Assembly (NCBI GenBank): GCA_943704425.1
Contig: CALSCP010001633.1
Coordinates: 1 to 31,937, forward strand
Length of the DNA: 31,937 bases
Direction: 5' to 3'
Origin: Ministeria vibrans ATCC 50519
Lineage: Eukaryota; Opisthokonta; Filasterea
A model generated the notes under the pieces. The model made no database searches. It was not told the DNA's origin and worked only from the letters and a program-made list of their open reading frames with translations. Positions 8,988 through 18,343 of the stretch are shown here, piece by piece; within the stretch, counting starts at the first letter, position 1, and each line of letters begins with the position of its first letter. Both the position numbers and the translations under genes were made by a program.

Positions 8988-9543
8988 TTTTTTCTCTCTC
9001 ATTTTTTCTCTCTCTCTTTCACTCACTTTTACTTTCTCTCACTTCTTTCTTTCTTTTTCTCACTCACTTTCTCTCTCTCTTACTTTCTTTCTCTTTCTTT
9101 CTCTTTCTTTCTTACTTTCTTACACTTTCTTCTAGGTTGTGATCGGTGTATCGGTAGGAATCCGTGATATTGCAGCCTTGGTGCAAATGGCGGTGTGCAT
9201 GAGCACGTGCATGCTCTTTGGCTGGCTCGCTGAGGAGGGCATTGCGACGCAGCACCCTCTCGGCCTGCGCGCTCACGTCTTTGCCTGGCTTCCTTTTGTC
9301 GCTGCCTGGACCACCATTGCTCATGCCGTTTGGTGCCTTCCCGCTGATGTACTTGCCGCGTCGACTGTGCCAATGACTGTCGCTGCCATTTTTGCTGGCT
9401 TTTGTGCCTTTGGCGTTGCACAGTCGGCTCACTTGTTTGGGTTCGTGTCCAATGAGGCGATTGAGCGCACCTTTGTCGTGCTTAGTTTATGGGATAAGGC
9501 GTTTCTTGCCACTTGCGTTGCCTTTGGCCTTTTGTCTGCCTAG
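8226..9543 (+). CDS. Heliorhodopsin (retinal-binding seven-helix membrane protein)
   Basis: Five exons are inferred: 8226-8327, 8389-8448, 8604-8727, 8785-8930 and 9136-9543. All phases match and give 279 residues. Helix 3 contains RWIEYSFSASLM, the heliorhodopsin signature, with the counterion Glu at 135. Helix 2 has a conserved-type His at 108. Helix 7 has SLWDK, matching the SxxxK retinal-lysine motif (Lys265). FKRY, the helix-3/4 segment ending LFGWL, and the order of elements also match the family, and the 279-residue length fits apart from a longer N-terminus. The Arg/Lys-rich N-terminus suits the inverted, N-inside topology of this family. The long loop between helices 1 and 2 is encoded by exon 3. 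The His of helix 1 seen in the type protein does not seem to be present, though that alignment is weak. These proteins bind all-trans retinal and have slow photocycles; most do not pump ions. The second intron (8449-8603) is the least certain. Confidence 0.85.
8949..9130 (+). repeat. CA repeat and pyrimidine microsatellite in heliorhodopsin intron 4
   Basis: A (CA)n run at about 8949-8988 is followed by about 140 bases made almost only of T and C, including TTTCTC units. It leads straight into the TTCTAG acceptor at 9135 and acts as an oversized polypyrimidine tract. Confidence 0.8.
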
Positions 9544-9599
9544 ATCAAGCCTCTGTATTAAAATTGTGAGAAATAGTTTCACCACAAACAAAAAGTCAC

Positions 9600-9872
<273 letters not shown>

Positions 9873-9877
9873 CTTAC

Positions 9878-11400
9878 ATGTCGCTCGTTCTCTACTTCGT
9901 TCTGGCTGCGTACGCTGCGGTCGTCTCGTCCCATCCCCTCACTGACTCAACCCTTGGGCTTAATGAGGTGGTGTGGCTGCCAGAGCACCAGGCGTTCGTC
10001 GGATCGCCGTCGCTTATTCGGCTCGACTCAGGTGTCATTCTTGCGAGCCACGACAAGTTCACCAGCGGCCCCAAACCCGTTTGTTCGTCTCCCGCCTATG
10101 ATAAACCCAACGCAACGAACGTGCCACATACACTTCTTAAGAGTCTGCCGGCCGCTGATCTTGGTAACGAGCTGGGACTTTTCAACAGCTTTCGTTTGTT
10201 TACTCGTCAAACTCGCACTCAGGCACCGTTTACGTCTACGAGAGTCGTGACAACGGCACCACATGGAGTGCGCTGTCGACTGTCCCCGGCTACTGGGCTG
10301 CCTTCTTTGTGAGTCCGTACGACGCTGGCGCCGTCTATCTGATGGGCACGACCAACAGCGACTCGCCAGCGCGAATCAGCCGCAGCACCGACCACGGCAA
10401 GACGTGGACGACCAAGGCGCTGTTTGGATCAACAGTCTTTGGTACAGGCCCCGTTCCCGTGGTGTTTACGGAAGCCGGATTTGCCTACCGCGCCATGGAG
10501 GTACTCTTTGTTTCTTGTTGTTTCTCTTCTGCGCCGTTGTGGCACTCCGCTCTCTCTCTCTCTATCACTTTGTTTCTTTCTCCTCTCTCTCTCTCTATCA
10601 CTTTGTTTCTTTCTCCTCTCTCTCTCTATCACTTTGTTTCTTTCTCCTCTCTCTCTATCACTTTGTTTCTTTCTCCTCTCTCTCTCTGAATTTATACACA
10701 CAGGTGGATCACAACCACGCAGCTCTTGTGTGGGCAGACGCGCGCGGAGGCAATTTGCTTGAGGCAGACTGGAAAATGAGCAACGCAGTGCCATTTGATC
10801 CACTGTGGTGGAATCACGGACCGTACTCGAACTCACTTTCTCCGACGCACGACTCACCCGCTTACTGGTCTATCGTGTAGAGGACATATCATTGAAGGAA
10901 ACGCAGTGCTCTCGCCCACCAACACGTCTGAAGTGTACAACATCTTGCGCATTGAGGCACTGCCCCAAGTGAACCAGGCTGTGTCGCTCGTGCTCGATAC
11001 CACCACGAACCATCTGCGTTTCGATCGCATCTTTGCGCTTCCCGGAGGCGCTTGCAAGTTTACAATCCGTCGCGATGCAGTCACGGGACTGTTTGTGACG
11101 CTGAGCAACAACGTGACGGACCTGTCGTGTCCCTCAATGCGCTGTGTTCTCACTCTTGCAGTCTCGTCAGATCTTTTTCACTGGCGCATCATTGAGACAC
11201 TGCTAACGGACGACACTGGAATGGAATGGGCCGATGTGCTGCGCTATGTGGGCTTCCACTATGTCGACTGGCAATTTGATGGTCCCGACCTGCTCTATGC
11301 CGTGCGCACGTCGTATCGTGGAGCCAATTCGTACCACAATGCGAACCGACTGACCGTCAAGAGAGTGCCCAATTGGCGTCAGCTGTTGAATGGAGAATGA
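9878..11400 (+). CDS. Secreted sialidase-like BNR/Asp-box protein
   Basis: Four exons are inferred, 9878-10078, 10189-10500, 10704-10822 and 10881-11400, giving 383 residues with consistent phases. The N-terminus is a signal peptide (hydrophobic run after MSLVLYF, ending near SSHP). Two Asp boxes of the SxDxGxTW type follow (SRDNGTTW at about 85 and STDHGKTW at about 133). A later PGHIIEGNAVLSP segment is created exactly by the third splice and resembles the LEGN block of bacterial BNR hydrolases. A six-bladed beta-propeller glycosidase acting on external glycans is likely. The substrate, sialic acid or other, cannot be told. The first intron has a weak GTTTGT donor. If it is wrong, a frameshift lies between 10078 and 10201. 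Intron 2 is filled with a minisatellite. The stop is 10 bp from the stop of the convergent GST. Confidence 0.72.
10553..10688 (+). repeat. Intronic minisatellite, four copies of ATCACTTTGTTTCTTTCTCC
   Basis: Four units of the 20-nt core, separated by CT runs of shrinking length, fill intron 2 of the sialidase-like gene. The same core recurs in introns of two other genes in the window. Confidence 0.9.
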
Positions 11401-11410
11401 AAAACAATTT

Positions 11411-12253
11411 TCACTGACTGCCTCGCCACGATGCGCTCTTGTTGTTACAGTCGCGCTTGCCCCGGTCGGACGCCACAAAGGCAGCAACCTTGGGCAGAGC
11501 CCCGACCGCAGCGTAGTGACGCTGGATGTTGGCGTGCTCGCTGACAATGCCGGGTGAGTACAGCTCCAGCTGCGCACACAGCTCGAACAGCACAAAGTCA
11601 ACGCACACCAGCGCAGCGCCCGTCAGGAACGCCTTGTCGCCTAGGTAGGCGTCAAACGCCTTGAGGTGCGCATGTGCTTTGGCAATGAGTCCCGCCTACA
11701 GAGAGAAAGGAGGGAGAAACGAACAAGAGAGTGAGAAAGGAGGGAGAAAAGAACAAAGACGTGATCAGGGCATGAAGAAGAATCATGACGAATATAACAA
11801 TCCCCATTTCCACCTTCAGCTCGTCCGTCGGCGACGACGAGTAAAAGACGTTGACCATGGCGTTGCGCAGGTCCATAAGCTGGTCGGCCAGCATGTGGAC
11901 AACGGCTCGCTCGGCGTCTGTGCTTCCGGCAAGACCCGTTTTACTGCCAAGGTACATCAAAATGGCATTGGACTGCGTCAGCTTCACATCGCCATCAATC
12001 ACGTAGGGCAAGTTGGGAAAGTCCAGCCCCAGCGTGTACTTGACATCGGACCACTCCTTGCGCGTCAGATCGTCAGCCTAGACGCACACAGTGACAAAGT
12101 GAACAATAATTTGCGAAACCGCAGAATCGACAAACTTGTCCAAACCTGAGTGTACACACGATCCTCGTAGTCGACGCCAGCATGTTCCAGGATCATGCGC
12201 AATGCATTTGCAAGTCCGCGGATGTTCCAGTACGCAAGGATCAATTTGGTCAT
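11411..12253 (-). CDS. Mu-type glutathione S-transferase
   Basis: Three exons on the minus strand, 12253-12146, 12077-11814 and 11695-11411, are all phase 0 and give 218 residues, the usual Mu-class length. The N-terminal thioredoxin-like half has AYWNIRGLANALRMIL, with the catalytic Tyr at position 8, then LGLDFPNLPYVIDG and LTQSNAIL, whose Gln-Ser pair holds the glutathione gamma-glutamyl group. The second half is the all-helical domain, with a conserved-type VDFVLFE segment. The enzyme is cytosolic and conjugates glutathione to electrophiles. Intron 1 uses a non-consensus GTTTGG donor. The start codon is 105 bp downstream of the stop of the helicase-associated-repeat gene on the same strand. 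Confidence 0.92.
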
Positions 12254-12358
12254 GATGAAGAGAAGAGGGCAAAAAAAAAGAGACTAAACAACCAAATAGC
12301 GATCGCTGCATTCGCGTCATTCGCTTAGTGTTGATCATATGGGCGTGTGTATTTTGCC

Positions 12359-12540
12359 TCAAACGGTGTCCAAAGGGACCATTTTAAAAAGGGTCGGCAC
12401 AAAGGCGCCAGTCGCAGTCGCAGCAGCACCTCCCTCCTTCTCCTTCTCCTTCCAGTTCACTCCCAATGCCTCCAATTTCTGCTCGCGTTCCCGCGTCATT
12501 TTACCTGTTCTCTTATCACTGCGCTGGCGGGTTAACCAAC

Positions 12541-12634
<94 letters not shown>

Positions 12635-13876
12635 AAAGTGGTAGAGAGAGGGAGAGAGGAAGAAACAAAGTGATTGAGAGAGAGAGAGAGAAAAGAAACA
12701 AAGTGAGAGAAAAGAAACAAAGTGAGAGGAGAAAGAAACAAAGTGAGAGGANNNNNNNNNNNNNNNNNNNNNNNNNNNNNNNNNNNNNNNNNNNNNNNNN
12801 NNNNNNNNNNNNNNNNNNNNNNNNNNNNNAGTGAGAGAGAGGAGAAAAAAACAACGCATGCACAAAAATACACACACAACTTACCTAGCCAATTTCTCAT
12901 TCTGGTCCCACTTGACAGGCACATCGCAATGGCCAAATCGCTTCTTAAAGGCACACAGTTCGTCATAGCGACGCTCCCACAGGGGCACCACAGCCGCCTC
13001 CCACGCCACTCCCAGACTGTTGAGCCGATCAATCCGATCCGCACTCAGTTTCTTGGCCTTGTAGTCACGACGCTATATGAACACAGAGTGTGAAGATATG
13101 ACAGACAGCACACACACACCTGGCGAAAAGAGACGAATACGATTGCAGATCACACTCATACACAACCACAAGGAGAGAGTAAGAGTGACAAACAATGGAA
13201 GTTGGACACGCACAAGAGAGTCGCACACAAGAGAGCACGACACATAAGAAAAGCACGACATATAAGAAAGCACGACACATGCACCACAGACACAATAAGC
13301 ACAATAGTGCAAACACACCACATACACACACACCACACGCATACTTGGCGGTCCACCCAGGCACTGAGCTTTGGGTTTGCAGCGGACGACACGGTTGGGT
13401 CTCCTCCATTGGCTCGCGCGTGCTTCTCAAGCTCATTAAACGTGTCGTCCCACATCAGCGACACGTGGTTCTTGAATTGGAATCCCACACTCGACAGTTT
13501 CTCTTGTCGCTCTATATCAAAAAAAAACACAAAGTCAATCACAAAATTCTCTCTCTATCACTTTGCTCTCTCGTTTGGATCTTTAACCCTCCAAACTCTC
13601 TCTCTCTGACCTTTATCGAGTTTTCCCGCTGCACAGTCAGTCCTCTGCTGTGCAACCCACTTGCCCAGCAGTGGATTCGGTTCCCATCCTCGTGGTACGT
13701 TGCAATTTCCATGTTCCTTTGTCAAAAAAAAGAAGAAATTAACACACATCAGAGCGAACCGTTCTACTCTTACTTCTTTGTACGCACACATTTCTTGGAA
13801 CCTTCGCTCCCAACCCGCTCCCGGAAGAACCGCTTGATGTACAGACCTACATACATACCCCACCCCACCGCCCAAA

Positions 13877-13910
<34 letters not shown>

Positions 13911-14586
13911 GTGCAAAACATACAAGACGTCATCTCAGTACTCACAATAATAATTATAATAAGTATGTCGTACGTGTTGTCAACTTTCCATTCAAATCCC
14001 ATCGATTCCAGTCGCAATCCGCGCTCAACCGGTAACTGGTCCGCCGTGTACAGCTTCCGCTGGTCTCGCACCCACGTTGCCAACTGTGAGTTCTCCGACC
14101 AGTGTCGCGGTACGCTGGTGTGTCCAAATCGCCTACAGAAGCAAAAGCAAAAGGCGTCACAAACACCCCCCTCACAAGAATGCAATAAAATACGTTTTGA
14201 AGGAATGCAGCTTCTCAAGCCACGCCGACCACTCCCGCTCCTCGTCATCGTTCTCGTCAACTGCAGACTCCACAATGAGCGCGTCGTTGGCATTGCCAAC
14301 AGTCGCAGGACCGGCCGAGACAGCAGCAAGGGCTTCGGCAAGTCTTCGCGCCTTTTCCGTCATTTGCTCGCGCGCAAGCACTGACTCGGCCGGCGTAAGG
14401 CCGTCGTCCTCAAACAGAAATGCATGTTCGCCCTTTTGGAAGGCGGCGAGGCGGGCTGGCGCAACAGCGTAGCCGTGAGTGCCGGGCACAAAAGAGGCGG
14501 AGCACCGACCGTTGACACAAAAGAGATCCAACGTATTCGCTTCAGAGTCGTGCACAGCAGGGCCCTACACTCACAAGGAGAGAGAA

Positions 14587-14617
<31 letters not shown>

Positions 14618-14818
14618 CGGGGAGAAGCCACGGCAAACGATGAGTCGAGGTGAGGTCAGTGGGTGCAGACGGTCAAGAGTGACTTCATATATATATATAC
14701 ATACCTGGCAAGTCGCGCAAAGTTCGCCTGCCGAACCTGGCGAAAAGCGAGGTATTAGCGACACTTGAGCAACCACGGCATTCAGCTGGGCAGTGCCCTC
14801 AGCAGAAACGGTGGTCAT
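12359..14818 (-). CDS. Helicase-associated (HA) domain repeat protein
   Basis: Eight exons on the minus strand: 14818-14705, 14564-14194, 14132-13974, 13846-13774, 13716-13611, 13511-13345, 13072-12885 and 12539-12359. They sum to 452 residues with every phase matching. The last intron contains the assembly gap, yet joining across it gives KLA|S|WLTRQR, exactly an HA consensus. There are four HA modules. Three are clear, with cores RFGHTSVPRHW, EHGNCNVPRGW and RFGHCDVPVKW, each followed by a LxxW(V/L)xxQR helix and an L..(M/V/L)GF/V.W end. One is degenerate and has lost the GHxxVP core. The N-terminal about 150 residues are unrecognised and have a few spaced Cys. There is no helicase core, signal peptide or TM. 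HA modules are thought to bind nucleic acid, and the role here is unknown. Confidence 0.85.
12541..12840 (+). repeat. (GA)n run and minisatellite in the last intron of the HA-repeat gene
   Basis: About 90 bases of pure GA from about 12543 are followed by at least five degenerate copies of the GAAAGAAACAAAGTGA-type core, the reverse complement of the sialidase-gene unit. The assembly gap interrupts the array. Confidence 0.9.
12752..12829. other. Assembly gap (78 N)
   Basis: Unknown bases lie inside the minisatellite. True repeat length is unresolved. The gap is intronic and does not break the predicted protein. Confidence 1.
13547..13572 (+). repeat. Single degenerate minisatellite copy
   Basis: TCTCTCTATCACTTTGCTCT matches the first half of the intronic core. 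It lies in the HA-repeat gene intron between its fifth and sixth exons, in the opposite orientation to the array near the gap. Confidence 0.6.
13877..13910 (+). repeat. (AAT)n microsatellite in HA-repeat gene intron 3
   Basis: About eleven AAT units lie in the 127-nt intron between exons 3 and 4, the same motif as around the EF-1alpha fragment. Confidence 0.9.
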
Positions 14819-15112
14819 AGCACAAAATAATATGAGAATACTAAATAATATTATTCAACTTGTGAGTTGACTATTGACTAATGAGTTCAGCTGCTTTCCA
14901 TCAATAAGATGTATCACTGCGCTTAAAAACCTGAAAAGCCTCAAAACTCCACTCTAAGTTCTAACGTACAAGATACTAATTTCTAAGCAAGGCAGCTGTG
15001 TTGACAGGTTTGCGGCCAAACTGTGAAACCGAACAAAGAACTCACGTTTAAGTGTCACAGAGAGAAAACAAAACATCAGTTTCAGTTTCACTAGCTGTAG
15101 TGCTCACATTCG
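14819..15112. other. AT-rich intergenic region
   Basis: It separates the start of the HA-repeat gene from the 3' end of the UDP-glycosyltransferase on the same strand. I see no RNA gene and no coding signal. Confidence 0.55.
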
Positions 15113-16907
15113 TCAATCCTTCTTGACCTTCTTTTTCTTAGAACAACTACAACACCAACACCAACAACAACAGCGAGCGCCGCAGAAAGAAACAAAGAGC
15201 GTCACGAGCACAGTAAGCGCACAAAACATGGCAATCAGGTCAAGATTGAGACGCTGCACAATGGGCCAGTCAAAGTTGACGGGACGCAAATGTCGCGTGC
15301 CAATGTTCGCCGCCTCCTGCACAATATCAGCCGCACGCTTGACGCCACCCGCACGGCGCGCCAAGTGGCGATGGCGCGCCATGTTACCCACTAGTCGTGC
15401 GTACTCGTGCGCCTCCAACGTCTTCTCTAGTGTCTCCACCAGTGTTGGGGCTGTGATGGGAAAGGGCGATGCATGTCCCACACCCGCATAGTCCAACAGG
15501 TGTGCCTTGCCCATCTGGTCCGCCAATGCCGCCGCACCTACCATAGGAAGACCCGCAGCAATCGCTTCAAACGGCGACGACTGTCCACAGTGCGTCAAAA
15601 ACACACGCACTCGCGGATGGGCCATTGCCGCCATCAGCGACGGTCTCAACCAGGTCACAATGCGCAGGTTGGGGATGGTACTGGCGTCCACCCCCGCCTT
15701 GGCCAAATCCTCCTGTTGCCACTCTGGCATCCGCCACAGCACGCGCATCCGCAGTGTCGATCGTGACCCGCCCTCTCCGTCGCCATTAAGCAGACGCACG
15801 GCCTTGACCATTTCCAGCATGCGCGATAACGGTAGAAACCCGCTCGAGCCAAAGCTCACCAGCGCCACTCCATCGTCCGTTGCATTGCCCTCAACAAACG
15901 CCCGTGTGTCTGCATCGAGTTGCTTCCAGCTGCCCGCGTCAAACTCGTCCTCGGGAAGGGGAATGGGACCAACGTAAAAGTGATTAGAGGGGACAGCGTG
16001 GGGCCACATGAAGCCAATGTAAGTCGGATGAATCACAATGCCGCTTTCAAGAAAATCTTGAACTCCGGTGTAGGTCAAGCCCACGGTCGCAAAGAGCGCT
16101 TCCAGCTCAAAAACGTACCGGCCCACAAGGTCAAAGTTGATCAAAAGTACATTCTCAAGCCAGCGACCCAAACGCAGCCAGGGAGAGCGCAGTTCGTCAG
16201 CCGAGCGGGTCGTCAGACCCCCTGGCGTTGAAAGGTCCATCATCATTGTCGGCTAAACAAGCAAAAAGAAGAAAAAAAATCAAAAGAAAAACAATAAGTC
16301 AACACTCAACAGCAACCACTTAGAAGTTAGACGTTAGAAGACGTGACGTCAGCGATAAAAGCACACTCAAGGAGGAGAGGTGATGAAAAAGTTTTAACGC
16401 CAAAACAAACATTACCAAGAGCGGATGATTGAGCACGATGGGGATGCCGGCCGCTTTTGCTGCAACGCCAACTGAATTCGAGGTGGAATCAATGTAAACC
16501 ACGTCGGGTTTGAACTTGGCAATCTGCTCTTTTGCGTCGTGGTACACAACAGAAAAATTCTTGTACATGATCTGGCCAAAGGCAAGCTTGCCAAAGCCCA
16601 CCTGGTCGTTCATTTCAGCCAGCCGGCTCGCATTGGTGCAGAATGCACGTTCAAACTCCCGCGTGTACGAGTCGCCGCGCATCACGTGCGTCGGAATGCC
16701 TTTGAGAAGGCGTTCGTTGGTGTACGCGTCGGGTGCCAGCCACAAAACGTCTTCGCCACGAGCAATCAGCTCACGTGCAGTCGGTGCCAACGTCTGAACA
16801 TGCCCCAGCATTCCAAAGCACGACATGAGAATGCGCCGTGGGCGAACAGGTGCCTCGTCGGCGCGACAGAGCAAAGCGAACGCCACAACAACACACACAA
16901 TCAACAT
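15113..16907 (-). CDS. ER-type UDP-glycosyltransferase (UGT, GT1-like)
   Basis: Two exons, 16907-16416 and 16252-15113, join in phase 0 through a 163-nt intron (GTAATG to TTTAG) and give 543 residues, typical for animal-type UGTs. It has a signal peptide (about 1-17), then the acceptor-binding half opening with ILMSCFGMLGHV. The donor half has VSFGSSG and the UGT signature FLTHCGQSSPFEAIAAGLPM ending in ADQ. The usual HGG is HCG here. A C-terminal TM (about 505-525) is followed by a Cys-rich stretch and a lysine tail ending KVKKD, which fits a KxKxx ER-retrieval signal. The catalytic part should lie in the ER lumen and move a sugar from a UDP donor to a small lipophilic acceptor. It starts 47 bp from the divergent esterase. 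Confidence 0.9.
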
Positions 16908-16954
16908 GAAAAATTTGTTTTAGTTTTAGTTTTATTCTCTTTCTTTTTATATAT
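16908..16954. promoter_or_regulatory. 47-bp divergent intergenic region with TATATATA
   Basis: Only 47 bases separate two divergent start codons. They are T-rich, with TATATATA directly next to the plus-strand ATG. Either the two transcripts overlap at their 5' ends or leaders are almost absent. Alternatively the true esterase start is further in, but no early in-frame ATG precedes its membrane anchor. Confidence 0.5.
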
Positions 16955-18256
16955 ATGCACTCAAATGGACATGCCCGAATCACCGCCTTTATTGTTTTGG
17001 TTGCGATAACGCTCTTCCTTGGATCTCTGACATATCTGCGAGGGTCCTTTTTCACCCGATCCGTTTCGACTCTCTCTGCCATCACTGACTCGACCCACAC
17101 CAACGAAATCACCCGCATTCCCACCCCACCGCCCTCCTCACACTGTTACCTCATGCCTGCCTGCGATGTTCGGTCGTCAACGACGACGACTCTCTTTGAA
17201 GAATCGCTCAGTGAATCTCTCAGTGTCAAACCTTGCGGCCAACTTGTGAACTCTTCGCATACGCTCAAATGGCAACAAAAACGCTCGAAACTGGACAAGT
17301 GCGGTAGTGGTGGTGGAAACATCGGGAGCACCAGCATGGTCGGTGGCCAGTGGCGCTTGCCGTGCCGTCCAGACACCTGTGCGCCAGTATCAGCCACCTA
17401 TTCCGTGCCGCACTTTGAAGAGGTCCAACGCGATCACGAAAGACTCGAAAGGTCGCTCGTGTGCGACTGGACGCGCGCCGTGTGGGAGCCCGAACAGTGT
17501 GTGCTGGAGCATGACCGTCGTCCGCACGAAATGAGGCGATGTAGTCGCGAGATGCACAACGTCGCAGCCGTTTTCGTCTGGGGCGACTCCACCGTGCGCG
17601 GTGCTCTCAATGGCCTCCTCTCCTTCCTCAACGTCACTCTCACCGAGAAACGACTTAAAACTCAGGCTGTCTGGCAACCTCACGAGCACCCCACTTTGCC
17701 CTGGCCCTTGCTTCACTTCGCCTATCAACATTTGCACACGTCAACGCAGCTCTCAGACTTTCCCCGCCCCGATTTCGGCATCGACTTTGCCGCGATCGTT
17801 CTCGACGCAGCACGCACCAACCGCACCGTCATTGTGGTGTTTGGCGGCGCGGGTTCCACCTGGTACACTCCCAGCATGCTTACGCAAGTACGTCCGCGCC
17901 TGCAAGCCATGTACCCATCACTCAACTCCACTCAACTGCTGCACCACACACTCCGCTTCGTCTTCAAGTCTCCTCAGTTCAGCGCCACCTTCCACGCCCT
18001 GTCCACCCCCACCGCACGCACCGCCTACCTTGCCTCCCTTCACGCAACCCAACAGCAAGCGTATCACGAGCAGATGATCTACATGGACTCGTGGAACATC
18101 ACCGCACCCGTCTGGCCTATGGCGCGCCCCTTCAACACCAATTGCTTTTGCCACACCTTCACTCGTCTTGCTCCTCACGACTCCCGCATCTGGGGACCCG
18201 TCAACGAATGGCGCGCTCTCATGCTCGAACGCGCCCTCTGCGTCGCCTCGGCATAA
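16955..18256 (+). CDS. Type II membrane SGNH/PC-esterase-like protein (NXPE/TBL-like)
   Basis: A 433-residue single-exon protein. Residues about 9-29 form a signal anchor with a short basic cytosolic end, so the bulk is luminal, probably Golgi. A Cys-containing stem (about 110-195) has a GGQW...C....C....W.P..C pattern like the region before the catalytic block in NXPE proteins. Next is VFVWGDSTVRGAL, a GDS block with the nucleophile Ser at about 212. Near the end, MDSW (about 377) and NCFCHTF (about 396-402) could supply the Asp and His of the triad. The family includes O-acetyltransferases and esterases that modify glycans. Direction of reaction and substrate are unknown. Several N-glycosylation sequons (NVT, NRT, NST, NIT) support luminal placement. 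Confidence 0.68.
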   Translation: MHSNGHARITAFIVLVAITLFLGSLTYLRGSFFTRSVSTLSAITDSTHTNEITRIPTPPPSSHCYLMPACDVRSSTTTTLFEESLSESLSVKPCGQLVNSSHTLKWQQKRSKLDKCGSGGGNIGSTSMVGGQWRLPCRPDTCAPVSATYSVPHFEEVQRDHERLERSLVCDWTRAVWEPEQCVLEHDRRPHEMRRCSREMHNVAAVFVWGDSTVRGALNGLLSFLNVTLTEKRLKTQAVWQPHEHPTLPWPLLHFAYQHLHTSTQLSDFPRPDFGIDFAAIVLDAARTNRTVIVVFGGAGSTWYTPSMLTQVRPRLQAMYPSLNSTQLLHHTLRFVFKSPQFSATFHALSTPTARTAYLASLHATQQQAYHEQMIYMDSWNITAPVWPMARPFNTNCFCHTFTRLAPHDSRIWGPVNEWRALMLERALCVASA

Positions 18257-18343
18257 TTATGTAAAATTGCAGAGTAAAATTGTCATTACTGCTAGTATTA
18301 TTACTATTATTAGTAAAATGTTGTGTATAGAGTAGTGTTACAT

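Noticed and set aside
10078-10201. Frameshift in the sialidase-like gene
   Set aside because: A phase-matched intron (10079-10188) explains it. A GTTTGG donor in the GST gene shows that such weak donors may be used here.
12540-12877. Ser/Leu or Arg/Glu repeat proteins over the GA microsatellite
   Set aside because: They are translations of simple repeat and run through N.
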